From: Parelaphostrongylus tenuis
Taxonomy: Eukaryota > Nematoda > Chromadorea > Rhabditida > Metastrongylidae
Length of the DNA stretch: 64,000 nucleotides
Assembly: GCA_019055375.1 (NCBI GenBank)
Contig: JAHQIW010003651.1
Span: forward strand, 1 to 64,000
Direction: 5' to 3'
Of this stretch, positions 22,301 through 32,449 are shown piece by piece. Position 1 is the first letter of the stretch; each line of letters begins with the position of its first letter. Under the pieces are notes generated by a model, which was not told where the DNA came from, did not search any database, and worked only from the letters and a program-made list of their open reading frames with translations. Made by a program: the position numbers and the translations under genes.

Positions 22301-25300
22301 CAGCCGAAAACACCAAGAGACAGCTTCTTGAGAACAATCTCTTTGACATCCTGCCAACAAAGCCACTGTTAGTATAAGAGATCTTACTTTTTTCTGTTGA
22401 TTGTGTTTTATTCATCCAGAAATTTGTTTCAAACTACCAGTTTAGTGAAACAGTGGAGCTTAGCGATGAAGATGATGATGCTATGATAGTGGAAAAGAGG
22501 CAGTTCTATCCCGACACACTTCCCTCGAATGCCGTTGGTTTTTTGGTCGAGGAGAGAGAACGTATTCGAGCAGATCGACTGAGGCCATCGCAGGTACGAT
22601 TATATTTGCGAAGTTTTCCCTTCTCTTCAGTGTAAAAACATTTTCTTCTGTATTCCCAAAATTTGAAGAATACCACACCTCTAAGCTCTACGAAAGAGAC
22701 GTTCGTCCATGTTTTCACTTTCTATGAGCTGTTTCCTACTACATCGTATTGCTCCTTCTATATCAACAAGGGCCCTCTCTCAATCCTAAGTTTCTAATCT
22801 TCCAAGCAACGTCTCGCTCTTTTTTCCTAACAAGAGGGTCCTTTTCAGTCTTGAATAATCTCCATTTCTACCAACTTAAATTCAAAGTGAATGCAATTTT
22901 TTCTTTCTTCTTTCTGTCTTCAAATCTACTATTATAGTATTCTCCGGCCATCCAAAGGTAGGGTGAATAGTGAGAGAACGCAAAGAGTTTTAATAAAGTA
23001 GCCAAGTAGCAAATGGAGACCTGAAATCGTTGGGTTCTAGGCGGTTTGTCGCGACACCATTACTGGTTACGCCGTAAGTGATGAAGAACAACTTGAATTT
23101 CATGCATAAATAATGTGATAGGCGGGGAGGTGGCAGTGGCCGGGAGGTGATCTCGGTACGAGGTTGATCTCCATCCCCACTCAGATAGTTTACGGCACTC
23201 AATCAACAAACACCCTTAGGAACGCCACAACTTGCCTATCCTCGAGTCTGCGAGGCGATTCGCCTGACTACTATTCTGCGACGATAATGAAGAGGAGATC
23301 TCCAAGCAAATGATGAATGCAAGTAGACGAAACGAATGCTAGAAATAGTGGGATTCTGACTGAGAGAATGATATACGGCTGCTCCACTGAGCAAAAAAAT
23401 GTGATGAATACAATCTGGTAGTTTTTTCAAAAGTATAACGCCCAGCTTAGTTATAGAGGTAACTGAATGTTTGTTAAAAATGTTACGTTAACATCATCAA
23501 ACGCTTTAGATTCCAACCGACTCGAAAACTTTCAGCGACTTCCAACTTAAGCGATTACTTTTTCGAAGTGGCTTAAACAAACGGATTCAACAGGTAGTAT
23601 CGAATAGCCTTAATCGCTATCTGCTTGAAACGTTGTTTTATAGCTGTGTCAAAATCCGGAAGTGCTTCCTAACGAAATCCCGCAGCTTACTGTGGATAGC
23701 ACATCGTGCAGTCAAACACCTCGATTCTCTCTATCAGATGATGGCTCTCAGGTACTCATGGAATTCGACTTGTATATTTCTTGGTTTCGAATCTTCATGA
23801 AAACATTTTCGGTGCATAGGTGGTAGGTGGTAGGTACTCTTCAGGATAAAGCGTATTTTTCTTCTTATTTTTCTTATTTGCTGAACTATATGTATTTTTT
23901 CGTGATCTCGAAAAAACGTACCATGTGCCAACACCAGTCAAGAGAAAATCTTGACTTCTAACAGATTAGAATAGCATGTTTGGAAGTCCTCAGTCGTAAT
24001 CTGTGCGTACTATTTTATACCGCCCCCCATAGTGATGTTATAACGTTATAGTTATACCAATAATGTGAAATGATAAGAAAACATTCGACCTCGGGCAGGA
24101 GTTAAACCTCCGTTCCACTTTTTCCAGGGGCTCGAACCACTGCGTCACCAGGGCTCGTGTTCTGCAGTCATTCTACGGTACAGTCATTGATTATATGACA
24201 ACATTTTTCGGGTCTTTTCATGCTCTGGTATGGCATTTATACAGTGATAAACACATGTTTCGCCATCAGCATGGTTCTTTTCGATTTAGCCAGTCCCATG
24301 CAAGGGGACATACCTTCTACTTTAGGGAATGGACGCTGAATAGTTCAAATCACCGCATATCGAGTGACAATTCACCCAATATTGCAGTGACCTACAGTCG
24401 AGTACTCATGGCTGATAGAATGAAGCACGCCTTTAATTTCTACTATCTGTATAGACTTGGTCAAAACAATAACAATCTGATAATCTGATAATTTCTGGAG
24501 GTGAAGGTATTGGTTATTTGGTTATGACCGTTATAATGAATTTTGCGTTGAGGTTCACAAACGCAAACGGCGATTGAAGCGGTCAAAAACAAGCTGGCAG
24601 TCGAAAAAACGAAGAAACAGCGTCTTGAAAACAACGAAATTACGAAAAAAGAGGCTTTTTAAAGGAATTTGTTCCACATCTCGCCAGCGAAGCCAGTGGG
24701 TGCGTTTTTTACCATAACACAATCAGGCCAGCCCTCCCGGTATAGCTGAAAGGCTGATTCAACTCCCACCTGGAGTCGGATGTTTTGCATATCACTCAGC
24801 ATCATTGATTAGCACCTTTATCAAGATTATTTTCAGTATTTTCTCTACTTTATAGCTTTTACTTTCGTACTGAAGTTGAACTGCAAAAGCTGTATTCAGA
24901 AGTCGACTAGTGACGATTCTGATAGTGGTGAAGTCTACAGCAAAACTACTATGATCGAGAATCACGCCAAACGTAATATGGTACATAGAACTGCTGGCAC
25001 TGGTTTGTTTTTACTCCTGAACTCTGATACACTCATGATATTTTCCAAAATTATTTTGTTCTTCACCGTTCTTATTCTTCTTTTGACACCTTGATGATAT
25101 CAGTTGATCTTAATCATTACGAGACCATGGACCCATTTATCTGCATGTCTATCCACCCAGCGTGATCCATCTAACAGTGAAGCTTGTGGCGCATTAAAAG
25201 TCGTCTAATCCTAGCGTGTAGCGTCTAACAATGGCGCGCTGGGGTTAGACGCCATTTTTACCCGCCACACACTCCATTGTTAAACGCAAAACGTCGGGCG

Positions 25301-28300
25301 GCTAAGCGCACACAGGGCTGGGTCCATGGTCCGTAAGAGTCAAATCGCACACCAACCTGCTTCAGTAATACTTCGAAGTGACGATTGGTCATCTGACTCT
25401 GGAACAGACGACTTCATTGATGTTCCTTCCATCGACCTTCCATTGGAACATGATATACTTGCAAGTGAAACGAAGCAGGAAAGTGAAAAGGAGGAGGTAA
25501 ATTTCCCATCGATATCCCAAGTCGAACTGAAATGCGAGGCTGATTATTCCTCTGATGAAACCTCAGAGCACTGGGATCCTGCCTTAGTAAGTATGATTTT
25601 TTTGATTTTTTTTTTGGCTTTTTTTTTCTACCAACGTACTCTTGCAATATTTTGATAAGATAGCTTGAATCTGTGCTGTGTCAGGACGAAGATCTCAAAT
25701 GGAGTAACAAAGAAGACGTCAGAACTGATACGTCTGCAGGTCGTGACTCTGATAGCTACAAGGATTTACAAGTGAGTTAGATTATTTAGCAATTTCAAAG
25801 TGACTCACTCATGTTTGCTTAATCTTCAATAACTTCCTCCTTCCTTGAGTCGGGATAAGTTGTTCATTTTATTGAAGTTTTTCACTTATTTCAGGACTTC
25901 TTAAGCGCTTGTGGTTTTCCGTGGATTGAAGCACCTGGTGAGGCAGAAGCTCAGTGTGTGCAACTAGAGAAACTCGGTCTAGTGCAGGTTGCCTACTGTT
26001 TATAGTTTTTCTGGGTTTTTCCAAAGTCAATCAGTTTTTCTTCAACATCTTGAGTATCTTGGTTTGTCCCAAATTTCACTTTTTATAACAGGGAGTGATT
26101 TCTGATGACAGCGATGTGTGGGCATTCGGTGCAAGTTGTGTTTATCGTCATCTTTTCTCCAAAAATAGAAATGTACAACATTATGAGTCTCGTGTGATTC
26201 AACAATCTCTGGGTTAGTATGTTTTCGTTAAAGTCGACATAGTTCTAATCTCTTCTTTTCTCATTTCCTTTTTTGTCTTGATAATTTTCATCACTTCATT
26301 TGACCTGCATCACATTTTTCAACTGTGCCGGTTCTGGTACTTCTGAGCATTCGGTTAGTCTCCTCTCTTCATTTAAGATTTCATCTTCTTCATCATGGAA
26401 TACTATTCTGGCATATTTACGCTGAACCTCAAGAGTAGCTAAACTGGGTCGTTTGTGTTGATTACCGAAGTGTGTTGGGAGAGGGAGGATTCAACCCCGC
26501 GTCAGGTCGCTTCGTGCATCTCAAGCAACCTGGTCACCCACCTCACCCCGCCTTCGTTTTGAGAATCAGCTCTTATATTTTTGGGATTATATTGTGATAT
26601 ACATTGCAAAAAACTTCATTTCCTATCTGCAGTTCCGTCTGTTTTCTTCGCCTACATAGACCTTTCAGGTCTTTCTCAATCCGAGATCGTCGGATTAGCT
26701 GTGATTTCTGGTGGTGACTACTCTTCTAGTTTGACAGGTATTGGTGTAGTCAATGCCTTAGAGTTGCTATCCGAGTTCGCTGCCGCTAAATCATCTACTC
26801 AAAGCGAGTCCCAAGAATGCGAAGTACTTAGTCCATTCTTCAATGATTAAAAGCTTGAAATTTCGAGAGATGTAGTTGTTTATGTTTAGACAATAAAGAC
26901 TTTGAAGAATATCGAAGAGTGGATGATGACTTTTGAGTCGAATGTTGAATCGCCAGAGCCTTCACCCATTCGACGAAAGTTGCGTTCTGCTATATTGAAG
27001 AACAACGACATGGACAAAATTAAATCGGTAGTTTTTCAATATCTTCATAAGTTTTCTTATATACGCCTTTACTTCATTTTTAGATTGTAAATGATGAGGT
27101 TGTCGCAGCGTATTTTCACCCTAATGTGGATAATTCTACGGAAAAGTTTAGATGGAGAAGTGTGGACATAAATTGTGTTCGACACCTGCTCTATAACAGG
27201 CTCGGTTGGGATGATGAGAAGTTTGAAAAGGTTTGATTTCTTTCCTGTTCCACTACGTTGACCTACTAACTTTCCTTTTAAGTTGTTGAACTACTAGATT
27301 TCTTCTCAAACTTGTTTATGTTTAGCAGACATTAATCGCTCTTCAACGATGGAATGATTTCATTTCTGGTAAAACGTCTTATCAACGTCACATTACGTCT
27401 TATATGTGCAAACTGCAACAATCCCCAGACGAACAAAAGACAAAGTTGACTAAAAGAGTAGAAACCGCCCTTGTGAAACTGTCAAAACGAACAGGTGTGT
27501 TCATTCATGAGATGAAGTCACTCGTTTCTATTTGTTGTGGCAGCTGAAAACATTCATAACTCTTCTCATTACGTTCTGTGCTGACAGAACCGATGAAGTA
27601 GAAACATCACTGAAAGGCATAACAAGGGCCTCGTTGGTCTAGTAGGTTGTAGCACATGAGACTTCGGAAAGAGTAAAAACAAGTCCGAAGTCAACCTAGG
27701 GTTTCGAGTTTTTCTCATGTCTCACTTTTGTCATGGTTATATTTCACATCGTACCCGAAAAAGGAAGTGGTGAGTGAAAATTTCGAACTCTGAGAAATTA
27801 AATATCACCAAGCTACTATATCATCAGCTAATTTGATAGCCTGTTATGAGCCTTTTGTGAGGTCTGGTATGGCAGTCATACAGTACCAGACAGCTATCTC
27901 GCCTCCACAGGCCTATCAGTAGCGCGGTCCCTTTCTGTTCCGCCGATCTCTTGCAGGAGGACAGACGAAACAGCTGCCTAATTCTACCCAAGTGCTGCAC
28001 CAAATCCCATAGAATACTCAAACATGTTATCACATTATCAGATCATTATTGTTTTTGAGCAAGATCTATATGGACAGTCGGAAGTGAATGTATGTTTCAT
28101 TCTAACAGTCCTAAACGCTTGACTGTAGTCACTGCAATGTCAAGAGATTTTGTCAACCGACATGCGGTGCGTGGAGAATAACGCGTCCAGCTCTGCTCAG
28201 TCCCCAATGAATATGCCACAAATTTGACTTCATCGAGTATGCTTGTTAATTGAGTGCACGTCTACTCTATACAATGATTTCCCGTTGTCCAACCATGCAT

Positions 28301-29511
28301 TTAATCAATGTTTCCATCATCATCAACAAGCATGGCACCAACGAATCGGTGAAAGACTTGGCAAAACTGGGCGCTGGATCGACCTCTCATCTAGTGTGTA
28401 CTGCAGAGTACGTCTAACTCTACATACTACATTAGCACCTCCCCGCAGTTTTTGTTTCCGTGAAATTTACGCCCATAAATAGAATTTCTAAAATTGGAGG
28501 AGTTCGCAGGAAACCCTCAGATCTCAGCCATGGATAATTCCTAAAATCAATCTGTTCTAATCATCGGAACAAATATTGCCTGTCCACACCTGATTGACCG
28601 TCATAGAAGATCTTCTGTATGTGGGTTGACACATTGTGGAGTTTTTTTTACTTCCTTCATGATCAACGCCTTCGTCCTACTTCTTTAATTCACCTGCTCC
28701 ACAATCACTGCGAAGGTTTCGCTTGTCCTCGCATCATCATTTTTTTCATTCTCACTTCCGGTGAAGAATAATTCGTTGTGCCGGTCTGTTTAATGTTCTA
28801 GTATATACACCCTTAGAGTCATCGAGTGAATTCCTATCTATAAGTCTTTGACGTTTTCAAAATAATTTTTTGTGAAACAACTCCTTTTATGAACTACTTA
28901 ATAATTGGAGGTTTTGCGAATCAGTAACGCTCATAGTGTAAAATGTCTATATCAATCGTTTCCTATCCCACATGGAGGCGCCGTGGCCGAGTGGTTGTGA
29001 TATTGGTCACGGTGCTTGTGGAGCCGAGCTCCCCACCACCGCTTCTCTCCGGCAGTCAACTACAACGTTCCATGGAACGCCACAGCAAGGCTATCCTCGA
29101 GATAGCAAGGAGATTCGCTCGACCTTTATTTTGCGCCGTTCAAGAATAAGACGAAGAAACGAATTGAATGCTAGAAGTACTGGGATCCGCATAGTGAAAA
29201 AAAGACACTGTGATGACGGATCAAATAAAGTGCTAAAGTGCTCTATCCTCATAGCTTTCAACTGTAAGGTAAGCACTTTGAAATGAAATTACTTCTGTTA
29301 CTATTGATGGTGATATCTGAATTCCTCACGAACTATCTCAATATATATCTCAGGGTCGTCGTCAAATATTTCTGCTGTTTCGACGGAGCCCGTCAAACGA
29401 ACGTTACCAAAGAAAAAACAACATCCAAGGAAACGTGGGAGGCAGTTGAGAAATCTGAATGTATCTCAAAACTTACAGCTATCTGAAGAATCTGATTTCG
29501 ACAGTGATTAG
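19385..29511 (+). CDS. xpg-1: XPG/ERCC5/Rad2 structure-specific endonuclease, 17 exons
   Basis: Nuclear 5'-flap/bubble nuclease that makes the 3' incision in nucleotide-excision repair. Exons: 19385-19472, 20834-21000, 21130-21211, 22256-22367, 22446-22593, 23510-23593, 23644-23751, 24876-25002, 25366-25586, 25685-25771, 25895-25987, 26092-26212, 26669-26823, 26890-27027, 27084-27230, 27329-27494, 29354-29511; all phases agree, about 733 aa. N-domain: [34 protein letters not shown]-domain: APGEAEAQC with both catalytic Glu, [12 protein letters not shown], then [14 protein letters not shown] (helix-hairpin-helix start). A basic [14 protein letters not shown], probably an NLS, precedes an acidic ESDFDSD end. 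It is shorter than human XPG (1186 aa) because the spacer is reduced. The PCNA-box position reads QRWNDFI, degenerate. Exons 8-9 are least certain: splicing at 24980/25338 also keeps the frame. Confidence 0.93.
19705..19805 (-). mobile_element. tRNA-derived SINE (family A) in XPG intron 1
   Basis: On the minus strand it has a canonical B box (ggttcgatacc inside a 5-bp T stem GCGGG/CCCGC) and an A box-like 'tgtagtggtagagcg'. The acceptor stem is only partly paired, so it is not an intact tRNA. On the plus strand the body begins 'gtgatgagcaaaaacacgg'. Confidence 0.65.
19985..20813. mobile_element. Long-TIR MITE copy in XPG intron 1, left end truncated
   Basis: It matches the complete copy at 48966-49924: 'ctcgcttata', 'gtctcgaagaact', 'ttagactattagtaatcat' and 'gatagcgtaatgtt'. 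The right terminus 'gaggtcgaatattcatttgt' equals the terminal repeat. It ends only about 20 bp before XPG exon 2. There is no transposase. Confidence 0.65.
21263..21498. mobile_element. Foldback MITE in XPG intron 3
   Basis: The ends 'aaccctttcgcgaccgtgg' and 'ccacggtcgcaaaagggtt' are reverse complements, and pairing continues inward ('ctggcagctttggacgg' / 'ccgttcagagttgccag'; 'tctgcatctct'). A 14-base C run lies near 21343-21356. It is about 236 bp and non-coding. Confidence 0.8.
22083..22185 (-). mobile_element. tRNA-derived SINE (family A) in XPG intron 3
   Basis: The plus strand begins 'gtgatttgcaaaactttga'. The minus strand reads 'ttagtagtgcagtaataagc' (A box-like) and 'gggttcaactcccactc' (B box). 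It precedes exon 4 and was carried along in the later duplication at 24070-24697. Confidence 0.55.
23115..23420 (+). mobile_element. SINE-like repeat (family B), diverged, XPG intron 5
   Basis: A tRNA-like head ('ggtggcagtggccgggaggt') is followed by body segments shared with 28968 ('cctatcctcgagtctgcgag', 'aacgaatgctagaaatagtg'). Strongly diverged. Confidence 0.45.
24070..24697 (+). pseudogene. Decayed duplicate of XPG exon 4 and its upstream intron
   Basis: 24553-24697 aligns with exon 4: [20 protein letters not shown] against [20 protein letters not shown]. It has lost the acceptor (gcgttgag against cgttacag), runs into TAA at about 24660, and its 3' end gives 'gccagtggg' in place of 'gccactgtt'. 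The upstream part (24080-24180) repeats the SINE and flanks found before exon 4 at 22083-22200. It lies in intron 7 of the same gene, so skipping it is required for an intact protein. Confidence 0.8.
24225..24360 (+). repeat. Dispersed foldback-type repeat
   Basis: The sequence 'tggtatggcatttatacagtg..acacatgtttcgcc' matches 27860-27910 ('tggtatggcagtcatacagta') and the repeats at 2270 and 4530. It was inserted in the duplicated exon-4 flank. Confidence 0.45.
25117..25335. mobile_element. Foldback MITE abutting XPG exon 9
   Basis: The ends 'gagaccatggaccca' and 'tgggtccatggtccg' are reverse complements. The interior repeats 'gcgtgtagcgtctaac' and 'ggttagacgccat'. Its right edge lies about 30 bp from the chosen exon 9 start, and a weaker alternative acceptor (ccgtaag) would fall at the element border itself. 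Confidence 0.7.
27860..28020 (+). repeat. Dispersed foldback-type repeat, XPG intron 16
   Basis: It shares 'tggtatggca.tcatacagt' and 'cctatcagtagcgcgg' with the 2270/4530/24225 family. The centre ('tctgttccgccgatctcttgc', 'aggacagacgaaacagctg') is partly self-complementary. Confidence 0.45.
28968..29245 (+). mobile_element. tRNA-derived SINE (family B), best copy
   Basis: The head 'ggcgccgtggccgagtggtt' is a textbook A box of the Ser/Leu tRNA type. It is followed by 'gtcacggtgcttgtggagcc' and a body with 'ctccggcagtcaac', 'ctatcctcgagatagcaagg' and 'tactgggatccgcatagtg'. It lies in XPG intron 16. Related copies: 16826, 23115 and 56314 (+), 36005 and 48238 (-). Confidence 0.7.
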
Positions 29512-29867
29512 TAGAAATATGCTTGTGTAAAGTTATGTATATGAAAGTTTCTCTCATATATCCTTTTCATATTGCGTTGGTAGGTACAAGAATTGGGTCG
29601 TCATATGATTGCTAATGCATTTTTCAATCAGGTCTTCATTACATTTCAATGCTGATACTTTTAATAGCAGAACTATAGTATTGGTCAAACTCAGTCATAA
29701 AGACAGATTACGAGGAATTGATGTAACTCTGGTTTTGAATAAGAGTGTTAATAGTTTGCAAAATCGAGAAGACCATTTGTAAAGTGAGGGCGGACAATGA
29801 GTTTTCGACATTTAATCGAATTCTTGTACCAATCAGTCTATTAGGGAATGTGGTTTTGTATTTATCA

Positions 29868-30118
29868 TACATTCAACGAAATCTGGTTGTACTTTCCACC
29901 TCTTCAAAGTGCCGCAATAAATTATCTATTGTTTCTCACTTATTTTATATCAAATGAGGGGAAATTTCTTATAAAATTTTCGACATGATAAAGAATTAGA
30001 AGTAATAGCGTTCATTTTCTATGCATTCTACTGTTTGATGGGCACTGTGAAGATGATAAAATGCATATTTTGACATGTGCAGTACTTCCGGTGCTGTGCT
30101 GACGTATCATACCGGTGT
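29868..30118 (+). repeat. 250-bp direct duplication, copy 1
   Basis: It is about 93% identical to 31836-32084, sharing 'aaatctggttgtactttcc', 'tcaaagtgccgcaataaatt', 'tttcgacatgataaagaat' and 'ggcactgtgaagatgataaa'. It contains AATAAA at 29914-29919, about 400 bp after the XPG stop, which could serve as its poly(A) signal; no closer AATAAA was seen. Confidence 0.85.
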
Positions 30119-30119
30119 T

Positions 30120-31835
30120 TTTACCTAGAGAGACTAGACTAGTACCACTTTCCTGAGCCTTGATATATTTGGAGTTTGAGCAGTCGTAGTACAGGATTGA
30201 ACCAACGATCATATGGTGGTAGAAGTACAACGAACCACAATACCGATCATCTCGCTCGTATTAATGTGAGGAATAGAATGATAGTTATTAGATTTTCAAG
30301 ACTGCGTTTGTTGTGACATTTATAGTCAACGATCTGTAATGAATGATGATAGTCGCCGTAATCAGTTTTTGATTCACGGGGAAATGCGGAAGCGAAAATA
30401 GTTTTTGTAGATTTGGGAAAATTGAATCTCTCTGTAGAACGACGATTAATAGGATGGTCGTAGACATCATGGAATCATAAATAGTATCCGTTATGATAGA
30501 CTACTTGTTTGTGAGATGACGAGCTTGATAACAGTATTCGTGTAACGATGACATCATTTCTTGAGGATAAGAACTTTTAGAAGTGTTGAACCAGAAGTGT
30601 TTTGCTATAACTTGTAATTAACGAAGATAAGGGATATGCTTTATGATCAATCTCTTAGAGTATTAAATGTTAATTGGAAAAACAGCGCTACGCTTAATTG
30701 TCATAAACGGACGTTTTTGAGGGCAGGAATAATGACTAATTAGGGATCAGTAGTGCGTGAAGGTGCCTGATATGGCATATCAAAGTCCACCAGAATCATC
30801 TGCCCTATCAATCATCTGATGATATAAGAGGGCGGAATCAAAATGTTTTTCCTTCCCTACCGTACTTCCATTGCTGTACAGTTGATGTTGCTCGCTCTCC
30901 GGGCACTGGGAATGCTACGTATTTTCTTTTACGACACTCTAGTATCCTTGAAGATGTTTGATCGTCGTGTGGGTGCTACACTTGCCGTGTGGCTAATATT
31001 CGCTAAGAGTCAATTACGAATATTGTTATCGCTTATAGATAACAACTATCACATGTCTCGGTCGCGGTACTTTTGTTTATAAGACAACGTCTCTAAACTT
31101 TAATTATCGTCTTAGGGCAGCACCTCGATAATGTTTTCTACTTTTCCCACATGCGCTAAGCGATATACTCCTTATACCAGCTTCAACCCGCGCATTAAAA
31201 AATACAAAGTTATCTCTCTTTGTTTATGTGGGGTCTAAGATCCGAGTGCTGTGTTAGTGAAGGAAAAATAGCACTTTGAAAAAAAGGACTTGCAATCGGT
31301 AGTGCACTACTCGCATTACATCTTTGGTCCTTCTGAAAGTCCCTAAGCAGCTCGCTCTCTTCAGCTTAGCTCTGGAGCAATAATATCAATGGTTATGTTA
31401 ACCTCCGATTCAATCTCCTTGCTACGAAATTGTTATTTCCAGATTTAGTTGGAAACTGATAGTTGTAATCTCATCGACGACATCGACCATACTGAGTCAA
31501 TGCTTAATGTAATAAGAGTACTATCATCGTTGGAGCAAAAACATGTTATCCATCGAATTCTACATCCCTGTTTCGCTATGTCAACTCTCACATGACGTTT
31601 CCGAGGATACATTTGTAAACATTTTTGACGCAGTGATATTTTCTCGTCAAATCAATCACTCCATAACAGTTAAGAAAACGTCGTCACCAAATAGTGAAGT
31701 TCTGGTTGTTAAGTTGCATATCTCAACGAATCGCCGTTTAGAAGTTTTTCGTCCGCAAAGCTGAGACTAAATAATGCCGCCTTCTGTTTAGATATGTTCT
31801 CTCCTGTTCTCTTAGATATGTTTAGATATGTATTT
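30120..31835. other. Spacer between the two 250-bp direct repeats
   Basis: No recognised gene. Two frames look mildly coding: 30843-31082 (hydrophobic, IAVQLMLLALRALGML near the start) and 31543-31764 (DVSEDTFVNIFDAVIFSRQ). Neither has convincing splice partners. Confidence 0.3.
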
Positions 31836-32084
31836 ATCAAACATTCTACGAAATCTGGTTGTACTTTCCACCTCTTCAAAGTGCCGCAATAAATTATCTA
31901 TTGCTTCTCACTTACTTTATATCAGATGAGGGGAAATTTCGTATAACTGTAAATTTTCGACATGATAAAGAATGAGAAGTAATAGCGTTCATTTTCCATG
32001 CATTCTATTTAATGGGCACTGTGAAGATGATAAAATGCACATTTTGACCCGTGCATTACTTCCGTTGCTGTGCTGACGTATGTT
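31836..32084 (+). repeat. 250-bp direct duplication, copy 2
   Basis: Second copy of 29868-30118 in the same orientation. It differs by scattered substitutions and small indels near 31935 and 32010. Confidence 0.85.
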
Positions 32085-32275
32085 CTCTCGTATTGGAACA
32101 ATTTCCGCAATATTTCATGCTGGCCTAGCTGTTTTTCTATTTTTCTGTTCATCACATTTGAACGTTCTTCGAGTGGAGAGCTTGTGGATAAAAAAAACAG
32201 ACATGATTGCCCGCTATTCTACATGCATTGCATAAAATTCCTTTTTGAATGATGGTATTACCTTGCTGGTTACAG

Positions 32276-32449
32276 GTTACGGAGATTGTAAAACTTTATT
32301 CTGCTGTGTCGGCAAGGATTGACAATGAGTTCCCCACATTTTTGACCCTAACCCTTCGCCAAGCGAGTCTCGCACAAGTCTTCATCGATGAAATAGCATT
32401 TCAATCTCTCCACAAAGAAGATATGATTGGCCGAAAAATCTCTTCTTAG
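32276..32449 (+). other. Possible terminal exon, unknown protein
   Basis: After a good acceptor ('gctggttacag'), an open frame of 57 codons ends at TAG: VTEIVKLYSAVSARIDNEFP, then TLRQASLAQVFIDEIAFQSL and a polar end. A related decayed stretch lies at 29757-29820 (RADNEFSTFNR), so the segment belongs to the locally duplicated material. No upstream exon was identified. Confidence 0.3.

Noticed and set aside
26581..26668. 5' extension of XPG exon 13 ([12 protein letters not shown])
   Set aside because: Using acceptor 'cctttcag' at 26668 gives [14 protein letters not shown], which matches the family without an insertion.
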